From IMG/VR virus record IMGVR_UViG_3300020183_000405, positions 1 through 26,089 of that record: a DNA stretch of 26,089 bases, one strand, 5' to 3'. A program made the translations under genes and the position numbers. This stretch comes from a virus. A model generated the notes under the pieces. That model was not told the DNA's origin, did not search any database, and saw only the letters and a program-made list of their open reading frames with translations. Below are positions 1 to 7,899 of the stretch, in pieces (the first letter of the stretch is position 1; each line of letters opens with the position of its first letter).

Positions 1-187
1 GTATTTTATTGTCAACTGGGGATAAATAAGGTATGACGATTTCTTCATTTGACCATTCAATTACGCTAGGATTATTGTCCAGGTGCACCATAACTCGGCG
101 TTCCCATAGCGATCTATACCAGACGTTTGTAGGATCACCTAAATATTTATTGGTATTTTTAGGACTAAATTTACCACTGTAAGCCAT
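1..187 (-). CDS. 4: Head-completion protein gp4-like (partial; 3' end outside window)
   Basis: Reading the minus strand from an ATG at 187-185 gives an open frame of 62 codons that runs off the left edge. The product begins MAYSGKFSPKNTNKYLGDP and continues with WYRSLWERR, NPSVIEW and EEIVIPYLSPVD. This is the N-terminal pattern of the T4 gp4 (gp50/65) head-completion family, about 150 aa in T4, which acts on DNA-filled heads before tail joining and is related to nuclease folds. Only about the first 40 percent is visible, so no catalytic residues can be judged. It is the only minus-strand gene here, divergent from gp48 with 22 bases between the start codons. No Shine-Dalgarno sequence precedes the ATG, and a late-promoter motif sits only 4 bases before it. 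Confidence 0.85.
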   Translation of the reverse strand, partial: MAYSGKFSPKNTNKYLGDPTNVWYRSLWERRVMVHLDNNPSVIEWSNEEIVIPYLSPVDNKI

Positions 188-191
188 CAAC

Positions 192-199
192 TATTTATA
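192..199 (-). promoter_or_regulatory. T4-type late promoter motif upstream of gp4
   Basis: The minus strand reads TATAAATA, the exact T4 late promoter -10 consensus recognised by the gp55 sigma factor, in the 22-bp gap between the divergent genes. It lies 4 bases before the gp4 ATG, so transcription would begin at about the start codon and leave no leader. An AT-only 8-mer is expected about twice per strand by chance in a window of this size and composition, so position is the main support. Confidence 0.5.
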
Positions 200-209
200 G
201 GTACAATTA

Positions 210-1583
210 ATGGCAATCGATCACAGTTCTAGATTATTTAAACGATTAAAAAGACACAATGTATTTCCTCATCTTGTTGCTGAAGATCTAGCAAATGGTG
301 TTGAACATACACCTGTGGATAGATTAAAACTTCAACAAATGTTACCTGGTTTCCCAGATCCTGTTTCAACAATAATAGTTACTGGTCGACCACCAAATCA
401 ACAAGATTTAAATAATGTAATTGGATCAGATCCACAATCTGCGCCATTTACAGTCGATAGAAGTTACCAGTATAAAGCACCAGATAATGCTGCTAAAGCA
501 ACAACTCCAAGTAAATTAGAAATTAAACAATTCCCATTGAACTTATCTTCTGCGGTCGGTGTTCCTTATGTTTTGTTTAAGATATTTAAATCTGAAACAG
601 GACCAGTAGAATCAACAGACGCGACTACCGTATCGTTGGTTCAAGGCGCAAATAGGGCAGCAAGTGTTGTTGCAGGTATACCTTTAGCAACTGCAGCAAC
701 TGCAGCAGTTTTCGGCGGTCAGGTTGCTGGATCAACTGGAGCAATAGCAGCAGCAATCGCAACGACTGAATCTGGGCAAGGTGCAATAAACAATGTCGCT
801 TCACAGATTTTTGGATCAGAAGTAAATATAACCAGTCAAGCCAAAAATCTTGTGAAAAATTTTGCATTAAAACGCAATATACAACAGCTTGAAGAAGCGA
901 TTGCGCTGTTTATGCCAGATGGAATTACATCTAATTATGATCATGAATATGATGTTTTATCTGTTACAGCAACATTAGGAGTTGCAGGATTTGCAGCACA
1001 AGCTGCTGGATCTGATGGTTTTGTTGGTGACGCAAATCCATATATCGCAGAAGCAGCTGCAACATTAGCAAGCAAAGTTATCGGTGGCGAGGATTTTGCT
1101 AAACTCGGATTATTTGCGACTACAGGATTGGTTCGCAATCCACAAATGGAATTAATTTATAGCACTCCAGTTCTTAGAAAATTTACCTTCGATTTTAGAT
1201 TAATCCCGAGAGATTCAAACGAAGCTGCAGCCATCATTAAGATTATTGATGACTTCAAATTTTTCTCTGCTCCAGAAATTTTAACTGGCACAGGTGGTAG
1301 GTATTTAATTCCCCCATCACAGTTTCAAATAGAATTTTACAAAGGCGATGGAACAATTAATGATAAACTGTTTAAAACTAAAAATTGTGTTTTAACTGGT
1401 GTTAGTGTGGATTATACACCTAATGGATTCGCAACATTTGCAGATGGTATGCCTGTTGAGATTAGAATGCAGTTGAATTTCCAAGAAACTTCAATTATTA
1501 GTAAGAGTGATATCTATTCTACGACATCATTTACTACAGACATTAATAGCGGCAACCCTGTTCCGATTAAGATGGGATACTAA
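210..1583 (+). CDS. 48: Baseplate tail tube cap gp48
   Basis: A 457-aa protein resembling T4 gp48 (364 aa), which sits on the baseplate hub and starts polymerisation of the tail tube. The recognisable part is the C-terminal 160 residues, with LRKFTFDFRLIPRDSNEA, IIDDFKFFSAPE, YLIPPSQFQIEFY and FADGMPVEIRMQLNFQET, typical of tube-initiator and tube-like beta-barrel proteins. Residues about 140-215 and 250-310 are rich in Ala and Gly with hydrophobic runs (for example ATAATAAVFGGQVAGSTGA), which accounts for the extra length. ATG 210 is preceded by AGG at 199-201. No gp54, the partner initiator that follows gp48 in T4, is found next to it; gp53 follows with a 1-base overlap. The family call is confident; the role of the Ala-rich insert is unknown. 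Confidence 0.85.
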   Translation: MAIDHSSRLFKRLKRHNVFPHLVAEDLANGVEHTPVDRLKLQQMLPGFPDPVSTIIVTGRPPNQQDLNNVIGSDPQSAPFTVDRSYQYKAPDNAAKATTPSKLEIKQFPLNLSSAVGVPYVLFKIFKSETGPVESTDATTVSLVQGANRAASVVAGIPLATAATAAVFGGQVAGSTGAIAAAIATTESGQGAINNVASQIFGSEVNITSQAKNLVKNFALKRNIQQLEEAIALFMPDGITSNYDHEYDVLSVTATLGVAGFAAQAAGSDGFVGDANPYIAEAAATLASKVIGGEDFAKLGLFATTGLVRNPQMELIYSTPVLRKFTFDFRLIPRDSNEAAAIIKIIDDFKFFSAPEILTGTGGRYLIPPSQFQIEFYKGDGTINDKLFKTKNCVLTGVSVDYTPNGFATFADGMPVEIRMQLNFQETSIISKSDIYSTTSFTTDINSGNPVPIKMGY

Positions 1584-2263
1584 TGTATTTTAGAAATTTT
1601 CCTAAAAATTTATATTCTTTTGACTTGTCTGGTGCAAGTCCAACGACTGTAACTAATATTTTTTCCAGATTTAATTTTAACAGCAATGTGCTTAACAACG
1701 CATTCGCATTTTACAAATATCAATTAGTCGACGGCGATACACCAGAGATTGTTGCGGCAAAAGTATATAACGATCCAATGTTGCATTGGGTGATCTGTTT
1801 AACAAATAATCTAGCAGATCCATTGTTTGATTTACCGCTTTCACAGGACGCGCTAGAAAGAAAAATTGTTAAGCAATATGAATATTCTTCTATCACAGAG
1901 GCATATTCTACGATTAGTCATTACGTTCTAGAAGTAAAAAAGACTTTATCCGAAGTCAATGGTCCAACAACTGTAACAACTAGTAATAATATTGTAACAC
2001 TTGATCAGTATAACTATTCTTCTAACACTATAGTAACACAGTCACTTAACACGACAACTACAGAAAAAATAACTTTTTATGCTAATAACTCTAATGCTAA
2101 CAGTGCAACTGTCGCAACACTAACAATAGCATCTACATACAAACCTGTTTATGTATATGATTATGAGGATAATCTCAATGAAGAAAAACGCGAAATCAAA
2201 ATACTAAAACAGGAATACATTGGACCATTGACTTTGGAATTAGAAACGGTGCTAAATGGCTGA
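1583..2263 (+). CDS. 53: Baseplate wedge subunit gp53
   Basis: A 226-aa protein matching T4 gp53 (about 196 aa), the wedge component that joins neighbouring wedges around the hub. The N-terminus MYFRNFPKN, the LysM-like core with LVDGDTPEIVAAKVYND and LHWVICLTNN, and the C-terminal EEKREIKILKQEYIG are characteristic. A Thr/Asn-rich stretch (about residues 130-190) between core and C-terminus looks like a lineage insertion. The ATG overlaps the gp48 stop in TAATG, and GGGA about 6 bases upstream is a usable ribosome site. The last 8 bases overlap the next gene. Confidence 0.88.
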   Translation: MYFRNFPKNLYSFDLSGASPTTVTNIFSRFNFNSNVLNNAFAFYKYQLVDGDTPEIVAAKVYNDPMLHWVICLTNNLADPLFDLPLSQDALERKIVKQYEYSSITEAYSTISHYVLEVKKTLSEVNGPTTVTTSNNIVTLDQYNYSSNTIVTQSLNTTTTEKITFYANNSNANSATVATLTIASTYKPVYVYDYEDNLNEEKREIKILKQEYIGPLTLELETVLNG

Positions 2264-3611
2264 TCTGAGAAAGGTATCTTCTAGTAAATCACTAGCAGTT
2301 CTTGAATGCAAACTTATCGGTTCGAATGGGCAAGTCATAGATCTAAAGAATCCTTTAATCTTTAACACCATTCAGATCTATGAGAGTATTTACTCCCCTG
2401 TAGTTACTGGAACAATACAATTAATCGAAGGTGTTAATCTTTATTCATTGCTCAGTATGCACGGCAATGAGTATCTGTACATCTCATTCTGCCGTCCTGG
2501 TGAAGAAAACAAAGATTCGAGATATACTAGAACATTTAGAATTTATAAATCAGATCATCGATCGAGGCATCAAACGTCTCAATCACAAACATATGTTTTG
2601 CATTTTTGTTCAAATGAATTAGTATTATCTTCAGGGCAAGTAATATCAAGAACACTAGAGGGGTTGAGTGCTGCAGAACATGTTTACAACATTCTAACGC
2701 AAGATCTATTAGCAAATAAAAAACGTGTTAAAAATTTTGAAAAATCTCAAGGTATTTTCAATTATACATTCACGCAATACAAACCATTTGAAGCGATTGA
2801 AAGATTGTCTAAATATTCCTATAATGAAAACAATTCTCCATTTTTGTTCTTTGAAAATAGAGATGGATACAATTTTATTTCGTTAGAGAAACTAGTAAAA
2901 CAAGATCCAGTAACAACATTAAACGCGAGTACAGCGAATTTCGCTTTAGATCCCAACGAAGCTCCGTTTGTTACTTCTAATGACATTAAGAAGTTTGAGT
3001 TCGAGCAGGGGTTTAATGTGCTAGAAGGTGTTAAGAATAATGCATTCTCTGGCAGATTGTTTACGTTAGATCTTATTCGACAAAAGTACGAACGAAACGA
3101 TTACAGCGCTTTAAATTTTCAATTGTTACCATCTATGCTAGATGGATATCCGCCATTTAACGACGCAAAGAATAGAGAAGGTAAATCATTGTTCCAGGAC
3201 TACGATGGAGTTCCAGATTATTTTTTGACAAATTTAAACCAAAACGAAACATCATATTTCGTTTCTAAAGGATACAAGGTTATTAACACTAACATCGAAA
3301 GAATTCATATGCACAGAAAGATGCTATTGGGTTTGTTAAATAACACTCGAGTTATGTGTCAGATATCTGGTAATCCTAATTTATCTGTTGGATATGTGGT
3401 TGCATTTAACATGCCAGCATATATGCCAAATAAATCAGATACAGCCACAGATCCATACAATTCAGGTAAATATCTGATCGCGCATGTTAGACACTCAATT
3501 ACACCTGATGATATTGAAACTGTTATGCTAATGAATAAAAACTCAGTCCTAACTCCGTTTGATGCTGCTTCTAATGAGAGCAGAGATTATACTGTTGCGA
3601 GAGACTTTTAA
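2256..3611 (+). CDS. 27: Baseplate central hub protein gp27-like
   Basis: A 451-aa protein that fits the gp27/gpD-like hub family (391 aa in T4), which forms the trimeric torus between the tail tube and the gp5 spike. Features seen are an N-terminal tube-like beta domain with SPVVTGTIQLIEGVNLYSL and YLYISFCRPGE, a middle region with ISRTLEGLSAAEHVYNIL, and FNYTFTQYKPFEAIERLSKY followed by SPFLFFENRDGYNFISLE, the usual hub pattern. A C-terminal barrel region contains VMCQISGNPNLSVGYVVAF and GKYLIAHVRHSI. The gene starts inside gp53 (8-base overlap ATGGCTGA) and ends in TAATG with the gp5-like gene, so hub and spike are produced in sequence. Assignment rests on motif layout and on being immediately before gp5. 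Confidence 0.8.
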   Translation: MADLRKVSSSKSLAVLECKLIGSNGQVIDLKNPLIFNTIQIYESIYSPVVTGTIQLIEGVNLYSLLSMHGNEYLYISFCRPGEENKDSRYTRTFRIYKSDHRSRHQTSQSQTYVLHFCSNELVLSSGQVISRTLEGLSAAEHVYNILTQDLLANKKRVKNFEKSQGIFNYTFTQYKPFEAIERLSKYSYNENNSPFLFFENRDGYNFISLEKLVKQDPVTTLNASTANFALDPNEAPFVTSNDIKKFEFEQGFNVLEGVKNNAFSGRLFTLDLIRQKYERNDYSALNFQLLPSMLDGYPPFNDAKNREGKSLFQDYDGVPDYFLTNLNQNETSYFVSKGYKVINTNIERIHMHRKMLLGLLNNTRVMCQISGNPNLSVGYVVAFNMPAYMPNKSDTATDPYNSGKYLIAHVRHSITPDDIETVMLMNKNSVLTPFDAASNESRDYTVARDF

Positions 3612-5203
3612 TGAACGCTGACTTTCTTGGATTAAACAATTTTGTCTGGTGGTTTGGTGTGGTCGAGAATCGTCTCGATCCACTAGAACTCGGTCGATGC
3701 CAAGTCCGTTGTTTCGGTTGGCACACTGAGGACATCAATCAAATTCCTATCGATAAATTGCCGTGGGCGCATCCAGTTGTTCCTTATGGTGTTAAGAATG
3801 TACAACCACCGCCAGAAGGAACGATGGTATTTGGATTTTTTGCCGATGGAAAAGAAGGTCAGTATCCTATTATTATGGGTACAGTTCCTGGTGTTCCTGA
3901 CGAGATTCGCCAAAATAATATGGGATTCACTGATCCATATACAGATGAACAGAAAGCAGCAAGCGATTTCCCTAGAAAGATTAAAGAATATGCGATGCGT
4001 ACCGACGCTCGTGGTCTTTCTTTTACAAACGATGTTGCTAAACGCAATCCTTCCAGACTTAACGAACCAACTGTATCTAGACTCGCCAGACCAACAAGAG
4101 TTAATGCTGAGAATGGAACATATGTTGGCGTAGATCCTGCTTCTATTGCAAATACGACCATCGAAATTCAGCGCAAGACTCGTTATGCCAACGTGATCAG
4201 TGCTTCTGGTTATAAATGGAGCGAACCTTATCCATCTTATAATGCAATGTATCCATTCAATAATGCTACGGAAACTGAATCTGGGCATGCATTTGAGATG
4301 GACGACACGCCAGACTTTGAGCGTGTGCAGTTATCACACAGAACTGGATCTACACTAGAGTTTATGCCAGAAGGGCATACCAAGATTAAATCTCAGAAAA
4401 GTCGTTATGATGTGACTATGGGCAATCATTGTTCCTATGTCAACGGTAGTAAAGAAGAGACAGTTCAATCTGACATGTTCCTTCGCATCAATGGTAAACT
4501 TGTTATTCAATGCGCAGGATTAGATATCTCTTCGCAAGGTCCAGTTAATATTAAAGGAACCGACGTTAGCATCAAAGCCGACAATAATCTAAATTTAGGA
4601 TCAGGTGGCTCGACAAGAGTTTCTGGATTTGATGTCGAAGTTCTCGGTTCGAATGCATTTAGGTCTTTCGGTGGCATAGAAGCAACGATGCAAAGCGCTG
4701 CAACAGCATCAGTCGGTGGATTGAACACATTGTTGAATGGCGGCACGATTGAATTTGAAGGCATTTTGTTGAAGTCCACATTTGGAATTCACGACTTTTT
4801 AACGCCACTGCCAGTCACTGCTAAACTCGGTAAAAAAGCGAAGTCCGCTAAAGCGCCAACGAATAAAGCAGCTGAGTTGGGTCCACGCAACTCACCATTT
4901 AATGCAACTACACCAAAGACTGATCGTTTCTCTGTTATTGAGACTGTCAGCACAGAACAAGTCACAGAACCTAAGACGCAGTCTTTAGGAATAACACCAA
5001 TTATTCCTACGTTGACTGGTGAAACGATTGCTAAAATCGATCAGATTACAGGCGCATTGAACGTGAAGATTACAATTCCACAGGTTAATATTTCTAATGA
5101 TGCAGAAAATCCTTTACAAGTTTCAACAGAGACAGATACAGGAACAATCGAAGCACCAGCGTTTACTAGTGCAGCAGCAACTGCGAATACAACAGCAGGA
5201 TAA
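3611..5203 (+). CDS. 5: Baseplate spike gp5-like, lacking a lysozyme domain
   Basis: A 530-aa central spike protein. Residues 1-105 form the gp5/VgrG OB-fold: WWFGVVENRLDPLELGRCQV, DKLPWAHPVVPYG, EGTMVFGFFADGKEGQYPI and MGTVPG. Residues 105-235 are a linker without the catalytic pattern of T4 lysozyme. Residues about 240-390 are a VgrG/gp5-type beta-helix, with SHRTGSTLEFMPEG, VNGSKEETVQSD, GPVNIKGTDVSIKADNN and further short strands. The last 120 residues are Ala/Thr/Pro-rich and low in complexity. T4 gp5 (575 aa) carries lysozyme between the OB-fold and the helix; here that domain is absent, so this is probably a membrane-piercing spike without murein hydrolysis. The start lies in TAATG with GAGAG upstream. 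Confidence 0.87.
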   Translation: MNADFLGLNNFVWWFGVVENRLDPLELGRCQVRCFGWHTEDINQIPIDKLPWAHPVVPYGVKNVQPPPEGTMVFGFFADGKEGQYPIIMGTVPGVPDEIRQNNMGFTDPYTDEQKAASDFPRKIKEYAMRTDARGLSFTNDVAKRNPSRLNEPTVSRLARPTRVNAENGTYVGVDPASIANTTIEIQRKTRYANVISASGYKWSEPYPSYNAMYPFNNATETESGHAFEMDDTPDFERVQLSHRTGSTLEFMPEGHTKIKSQKSRYDVTMGNHCSYVNGSKEETVQSDMFLRINGKLVIQCAGLDISSQGPVNIKGTDVSIKADNNLNLGSGGSTRVSGFDVEVLGSNAFRSFGGIEATMQSAATASVGGLNTLLNGGTIEFEGILLKSTFGIHDFLTPLPVTAKLGKKAKSAKAPTNKAAELGPRNSPFNATTPKTDRFSVIETVSTEQVTEPKTQSLGITPIIPTLTGETIAKIDQITGALNVKITIPQVNISNDAENPLQVSTETDTGTIEAPAFTSAAATANTTAG

Positions 5204-5207
5204 ATAG

Positions 5208-5396
5208 ATGTGCCTGCTCGCTGAAGATGTAACAAGATATAACTTAATTATGAAAAAAATTGGATTCTATGAAGCTCTATCAGAATCAGATATCGAATTT
5301 CTTAAAGAGCATAAGATTGAACATATTTACAAGTCATATCAAGTTCTTTTAGATATGATGAAACAGAGAGGTGCCGTGTCTTCATTGGTAAAATAA
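5208..5396 (+). CDS. Small hypothetical protein (62 aa, or 48 aa from ATG 5250)
   Basis: A short charged ORF following the gp5-like stop by 4 bases. ATG 5208 has AGGA at 5197-5200 at good spacing. An in-frame ATG at 5250 gives a more natural-looking start, MKKIGFYEALSESDIEFLK, without a clear ribosome site. The product is helix-prone and has no membrane segment or recognised motif. It ends 59 bases before the nearest accepted start of the 676-aa gene, whose frame is already open underneath it. Family not recognised; it may be a small virion accessory protein, or its end may mark a frameshift (see findings). Confidence 0.5.
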   Translation: MCLLAEDVTRYNLIMKKIGFYEALSESDIEFLKEHKIEHIYKSYQVLLDMMKQRGAVSSLVK

Positions 5397-5455
5397 TCGG
5401 AAAAATTATTAAAATTGTTCTCTGTCTAATCGGAGGATTACCGTTACTTCAGACC

Positions 5456-7486
5456 TTGGCGATTATGTTTACAGGGAAACCCATTGCATTCTCAAAAGGC
5501 AGTTTCGGTGGCGGTAAGTTCGGAGAATTAGCAAAGAAAATTGCTGAAGGCATCAAAAACGGCAAGGAATGGTTAAACAACTTTAAGAAGGATTTTATTA
5601 ATCCTCTTCTTAACGGTACACTCATCACTCAATTTAAGAGAGATGAGAACGGTAACATTCTTCGCGATGAAAACGGTAATGCACTAGTTGAAAAATCTAC
5701 AGATTTTTTGTCACCATTATCTGACCTTAATGCAACCATTGATCGATATACTGAAAATAACTATGAAGGATTACAAGCTGCTATTCCTGCATTGTTTAGT
5801 AACACCGAACCATCAATCGTATCAGCAAGAAATGCTTTATTAGACAGACTTGGTAAAGTAAATCAATCAACATCATATCGCATCGGTCCATTTAATATTG
5901 GTGAACTCAGCGAAATTGGCACTGTTGCAGACACCAGTTTCGTGCAGACAATGCGTGACTTCCATGACCACACCAATCAATTAGCAGGTGTGAGTTATGA
6001 CAGTGTTAAATTTACGCTGCAAAGATTGTATGGCAACGTCACCATTGCAGGCGCATCAGCAAACATTGCATCCTCAACCATTGTTTCGCCTAATCTAAGA
6101 TCAACAGTTTATCCGTTTACCAATATTGGCGATCTTGTTATCATTAACAGCGAAGAACGTCGTGTTATAGATAAAGGATTTACCGCTGCTCCTTCTGGAA
6201 TAGTTTCTGTATATGCCGACACGGTTGCAAATAGCGTTGTTGTAACCAGCGCATCTGTTGCAGTATTAAACTTGGCTGATTGTTTACTTGCTACCAGCGG
6301 AACACTAAAGGTTGGAACTGGTGTCTTTATTAATGTTAACAACGAGATTCGTCAGGTAAATAGTATTAATTCGCTTGGTGATTATCTTACTGTCCATATT
6401 CCATTTAGAAGCACGGCAACTGCTCAGACATTCTTTAAAGAAACGACGTTTACAGTTAATACTGCATTTAGCACAACTGCAACAGACCAGATCGTTAAGA
6501 TTAAGTCTGAGTTTATTGCCAATAGTCTCTGTCTAGACAATGTAATTACTGGTCGCGGCACATCGTTTACCACAGATCTTGTTGCAAACAATAAGATCTA
6601 CTATGATGAAAAAGAATACTTCGTGGTCTCGGTTACAGATACAACTATTGTGGTTGACGAACCATTAAGATTTACCAATAACTTCCCAATCTTTAAGGTC
6701 ACTGGCGAAACAGCAGCACTTAATTTTGCTGAGGATAGCAACTCTCCAGACGATATTTTAACCACATTTAGTTTGGTTGGACAATTGACCAATGAGAAGA
6801 ACTTCCTCAATGGGTTTACAACCAGAGTCAGAAGAGCAAATGGAATTTACCAAACAGTAAATGCTGCCAACGCATCAGACTCAGCACAATCTTTATTGCA
6901 AGCAGAACTAATGCGTAGGGGTAATCTATTACTAAAGGAAATGATTAATGACCTTCGTGGCGATGCAATCAATAAACTTACAACATCACAGGTTGTTGCC
7001 ACGTTAAGTGGATTCGAAACTCGAATTTTAAATATTCGCAACGAAGTCAAAGATGCCATTGAACAGGATCTTGCTGTCATTAACAAAGTTAAAGGTCTGC
7101 TCAAGGGTCTAATTAAACTCTTTACGACATCTTGCTCTAAGAAAAAACGCAAAGACGGTGATGGCACTTCAGATGATTACATGGATCTAATCTTAGTTCC
7201 AAATCCAGAACGTCAGGGATGCGATGCCACAGAAAGTAACTTTATAGAGATTTTAGATGATATTGACATTGAGTTTAATGATCCAGGAACTACCAATCCA
7301 AATATCTTCCAACCACCTTCTGGCGAGATTCCAACAAATGATATGTTGAATCCAGGAGATCAGTTGGTCGGTCCATACCCACCAAGACCTACCGATAACA
7401 TTACCGACGACGGATTGACTGGTAATCTTGATGGAATTGATCCAAATGTCAAGGCACCTGAAGATCCTTGTGCTAAACCTTGCTAA
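5456..7486 (+). CDS. Large structural protein of unknown function, 676 aa, between gp5 and gp25
   Basis: Not a T4 homologue that I recognise. Marine T4-like phages often carry a protein of this kind between spike and gp25, so a baseplate role is likely by position. The N-terminus is Gly/Lys-rich (GKPIAFSKGSFGGGKFGEL) and then helical. Residues about 210-430 hold three beta modules (IGDLVIINSEERRVI, VFINVNNEIRQVNSINS, KIYYDEKEYFVVSV) also found in the gp7- and gp8-like proteins. Residues 470-560 are helical, followed by a basic cluster (SKKKRK) and an acidic, Pro/Asn-rich tail ending in DPCAKPC. The start is uncertain: TTG 5456 or ATG 5465. Neither has a Shine-Dalgarno at normal spacing; a strong GGAGG at 5432-5436 is too far upstream. 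The frame is open back to 5321. Confidence 0.75.
   Translation: MAIMFTGKPIAFSKGSFGGGKFGELAKKIAEGIKNGKEWLNNFKKDFINPLLNGTLITQFKRDENGNILRDENGNALVEKSTDFLSPLSDLNATIDRYTENNYEGLQAAIPALFSNTEPSIVSARNALLDRLGKVNQSTSYRIGPFNIGELSEIGTVADTSFVQTMRDFHDHTNQLAGVSYDSVKFTLQRLYGNVTIAGASANIASSTIVSPNLRSTVYPFTNIGDLVIINSEERRVIDKGFTAAPSGIVSVYADTVANSVVVTSASVAVLNLADCLLATSGTLKVGTGVFINVNNEIRQVNSINSLGDYLTVHIPFRSTATAQTFFKETTFTVNTAFSTTATDQIVKIKSEFIANSLCLDNVITGRGTSFTTDLVANNKIYYDEKEYFVVSVTDTTIVVDEPLRFTNNFPIFKVTGETAALNFAEDSNSPDDILTTFSLVGQLTNEKNFLNGFTTRVRRANGIYQTVNAANASDSAQSLLQAELMRRGNLLLKEMINDLRGDAINKLTTSQVVATLSGFETRILNIRNEVKDAIEQDLAVINKVKGLLKGLIKLFTTSCSKKKRKDGDGTSDDYMDLILVPNPERQGCDATESNFIEILDDIDIEFNDPGTTNPNIFQPPSGEIPTNDMLNPGDQLVGPYPPRPTDNITDDGLTGNLDGIDPNVKAPEDPCAKPC
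6121..6720 (+). repeat. Beta module A, three copies inside the 676-aa protein
   Basis: Three successive segments share the pattern glycine-turn, hydrophobic strand, E-x-R/Y-x-V strand, then a loop and a hydrophobic strand. The signatures are IGDLVIINSEERRVI (about 6121-6170), TGVFINVNNEIRQVNSINS followed by LGDYLTVHIPF (about 6310-6420), and FTTDLVANNKIYYDEKEYFV followed by TTIVVDEPLRF (about 6560-6680). They are diverged, so this is protein-level rather than DNA-level repetition. Confidence 0.6.
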
Positions 7487-7489
7487 ATA
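7482..7489 (+). promoter_or_regulatory. Possible late-promoter variant before gp25
   Basis: GCTAAATA differs from the T4 late consensus TATAAATA at the first two bases. It overlaps the stop codon of the 676-aa gene in the 20-bp gap before gp25. A start about 6 bases downstream would leave only a very short leader carrying AAGGTG. The call is weak because similar AT-rich octamers occur inside genes. Confidence 0.2.
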
Positions 7490-7506
7490 TAAAAAAAGGT
7501 GTGTAG

Positions 7507-7899
7507 ATGGCACTAACGACCAGAGAATATAAAGACTTAGATTTAAATTTTAAAGCGCATCCAGTCACAAAAGACGTGGTTAAGCGAACTGGCAATGCAG
7601 CTATTATTGGAGCATTGCGTAATTTAATCTTAACAAATTTGTATGAAAAGCCATTTCAACCTATTTTCGGATCTAGAGTTCGTGGTTTATTGTTTGAAGA
7701 TGTCTCATTTATTACTGCAAACATTCTTCAAACTGAAATTAGTAATGTAATCGCCAATTTTGAACCTCGTGTTGGGATTGATGCGATTCGTGTGCAGGCA
7801 AATCCAGAACAAAATCGCTACGATATTACTATTCGATTCTTCATAAATAATCTCGAAGCACCAATCACAATCAACTTCTTCCTAGAGAAGGTCCGTTAA
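7507..7899 (+). CDS. 25: Baseplate wedge subunit gp25
   Basis: A 130-aa protein of the usual gp25 length (132 aa in T4). gp25 sits at the inner baseplate and is thought to nucleate sheath assembly through its sheath-like core. Family marks include DVVKRTGNAAIIGALRNLIL, TNLYEKPFQPIFGSRVRGLL with the EKPF-x-P-x-FGS core, FEPRVGIDAIRV and the closing ITINFFLEKVR. ATG 7507 has AAGGTG about 6 bases upstream, one of the best ribosome sites in the window. The stop overlaps the gp6 ATG in TAATG; the gp25-gp6 pairing is standard for T4-like phages. Confidence 0.95.
   Translation: MALTTREYKDLDLNFKAHPVTKDVVKRTGNAAIIGALRNLILTNLYEKPFQPIFGSRVRGLLFEDVSFITANILQTEISNVIANFEPRVGIDAIRVQANPEQNRYDITIRFFINNLEAPITINFFLEKVR

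Noticed and set aside
3683-4288. 201-codon minus-strand frame opposite the gp5-like gene
   Set aside because: The plus strand has clear OB-fold and spike motifs; the antisense product has no recognisable pattern and no ribosome site.
3926-4310. Lysozyme domain in the gp5-like protein
   Set aside because: The segment after the OB-fold has none of the expected lysozyme signature and is too short for the T4 domain of about 170 residues.
5199-5206. GATAAATA as a late promoter before the small ORF
   Set aside because: It is a one-base mismatch to the consensus and overlaps the gp5 stop. The same octamer occurs by chance inside genes at 20, 14223, 19115 and 22121, so it has little weight.
5360-5400. 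Programmed -1 frameshift joining the small ORF to the 676-aa frame
   Set aside because: No X-XXY-YYZ slippery heptamer was found in the zero frame before the stop at 5394, so I kept it only as one explanation for the odd start.
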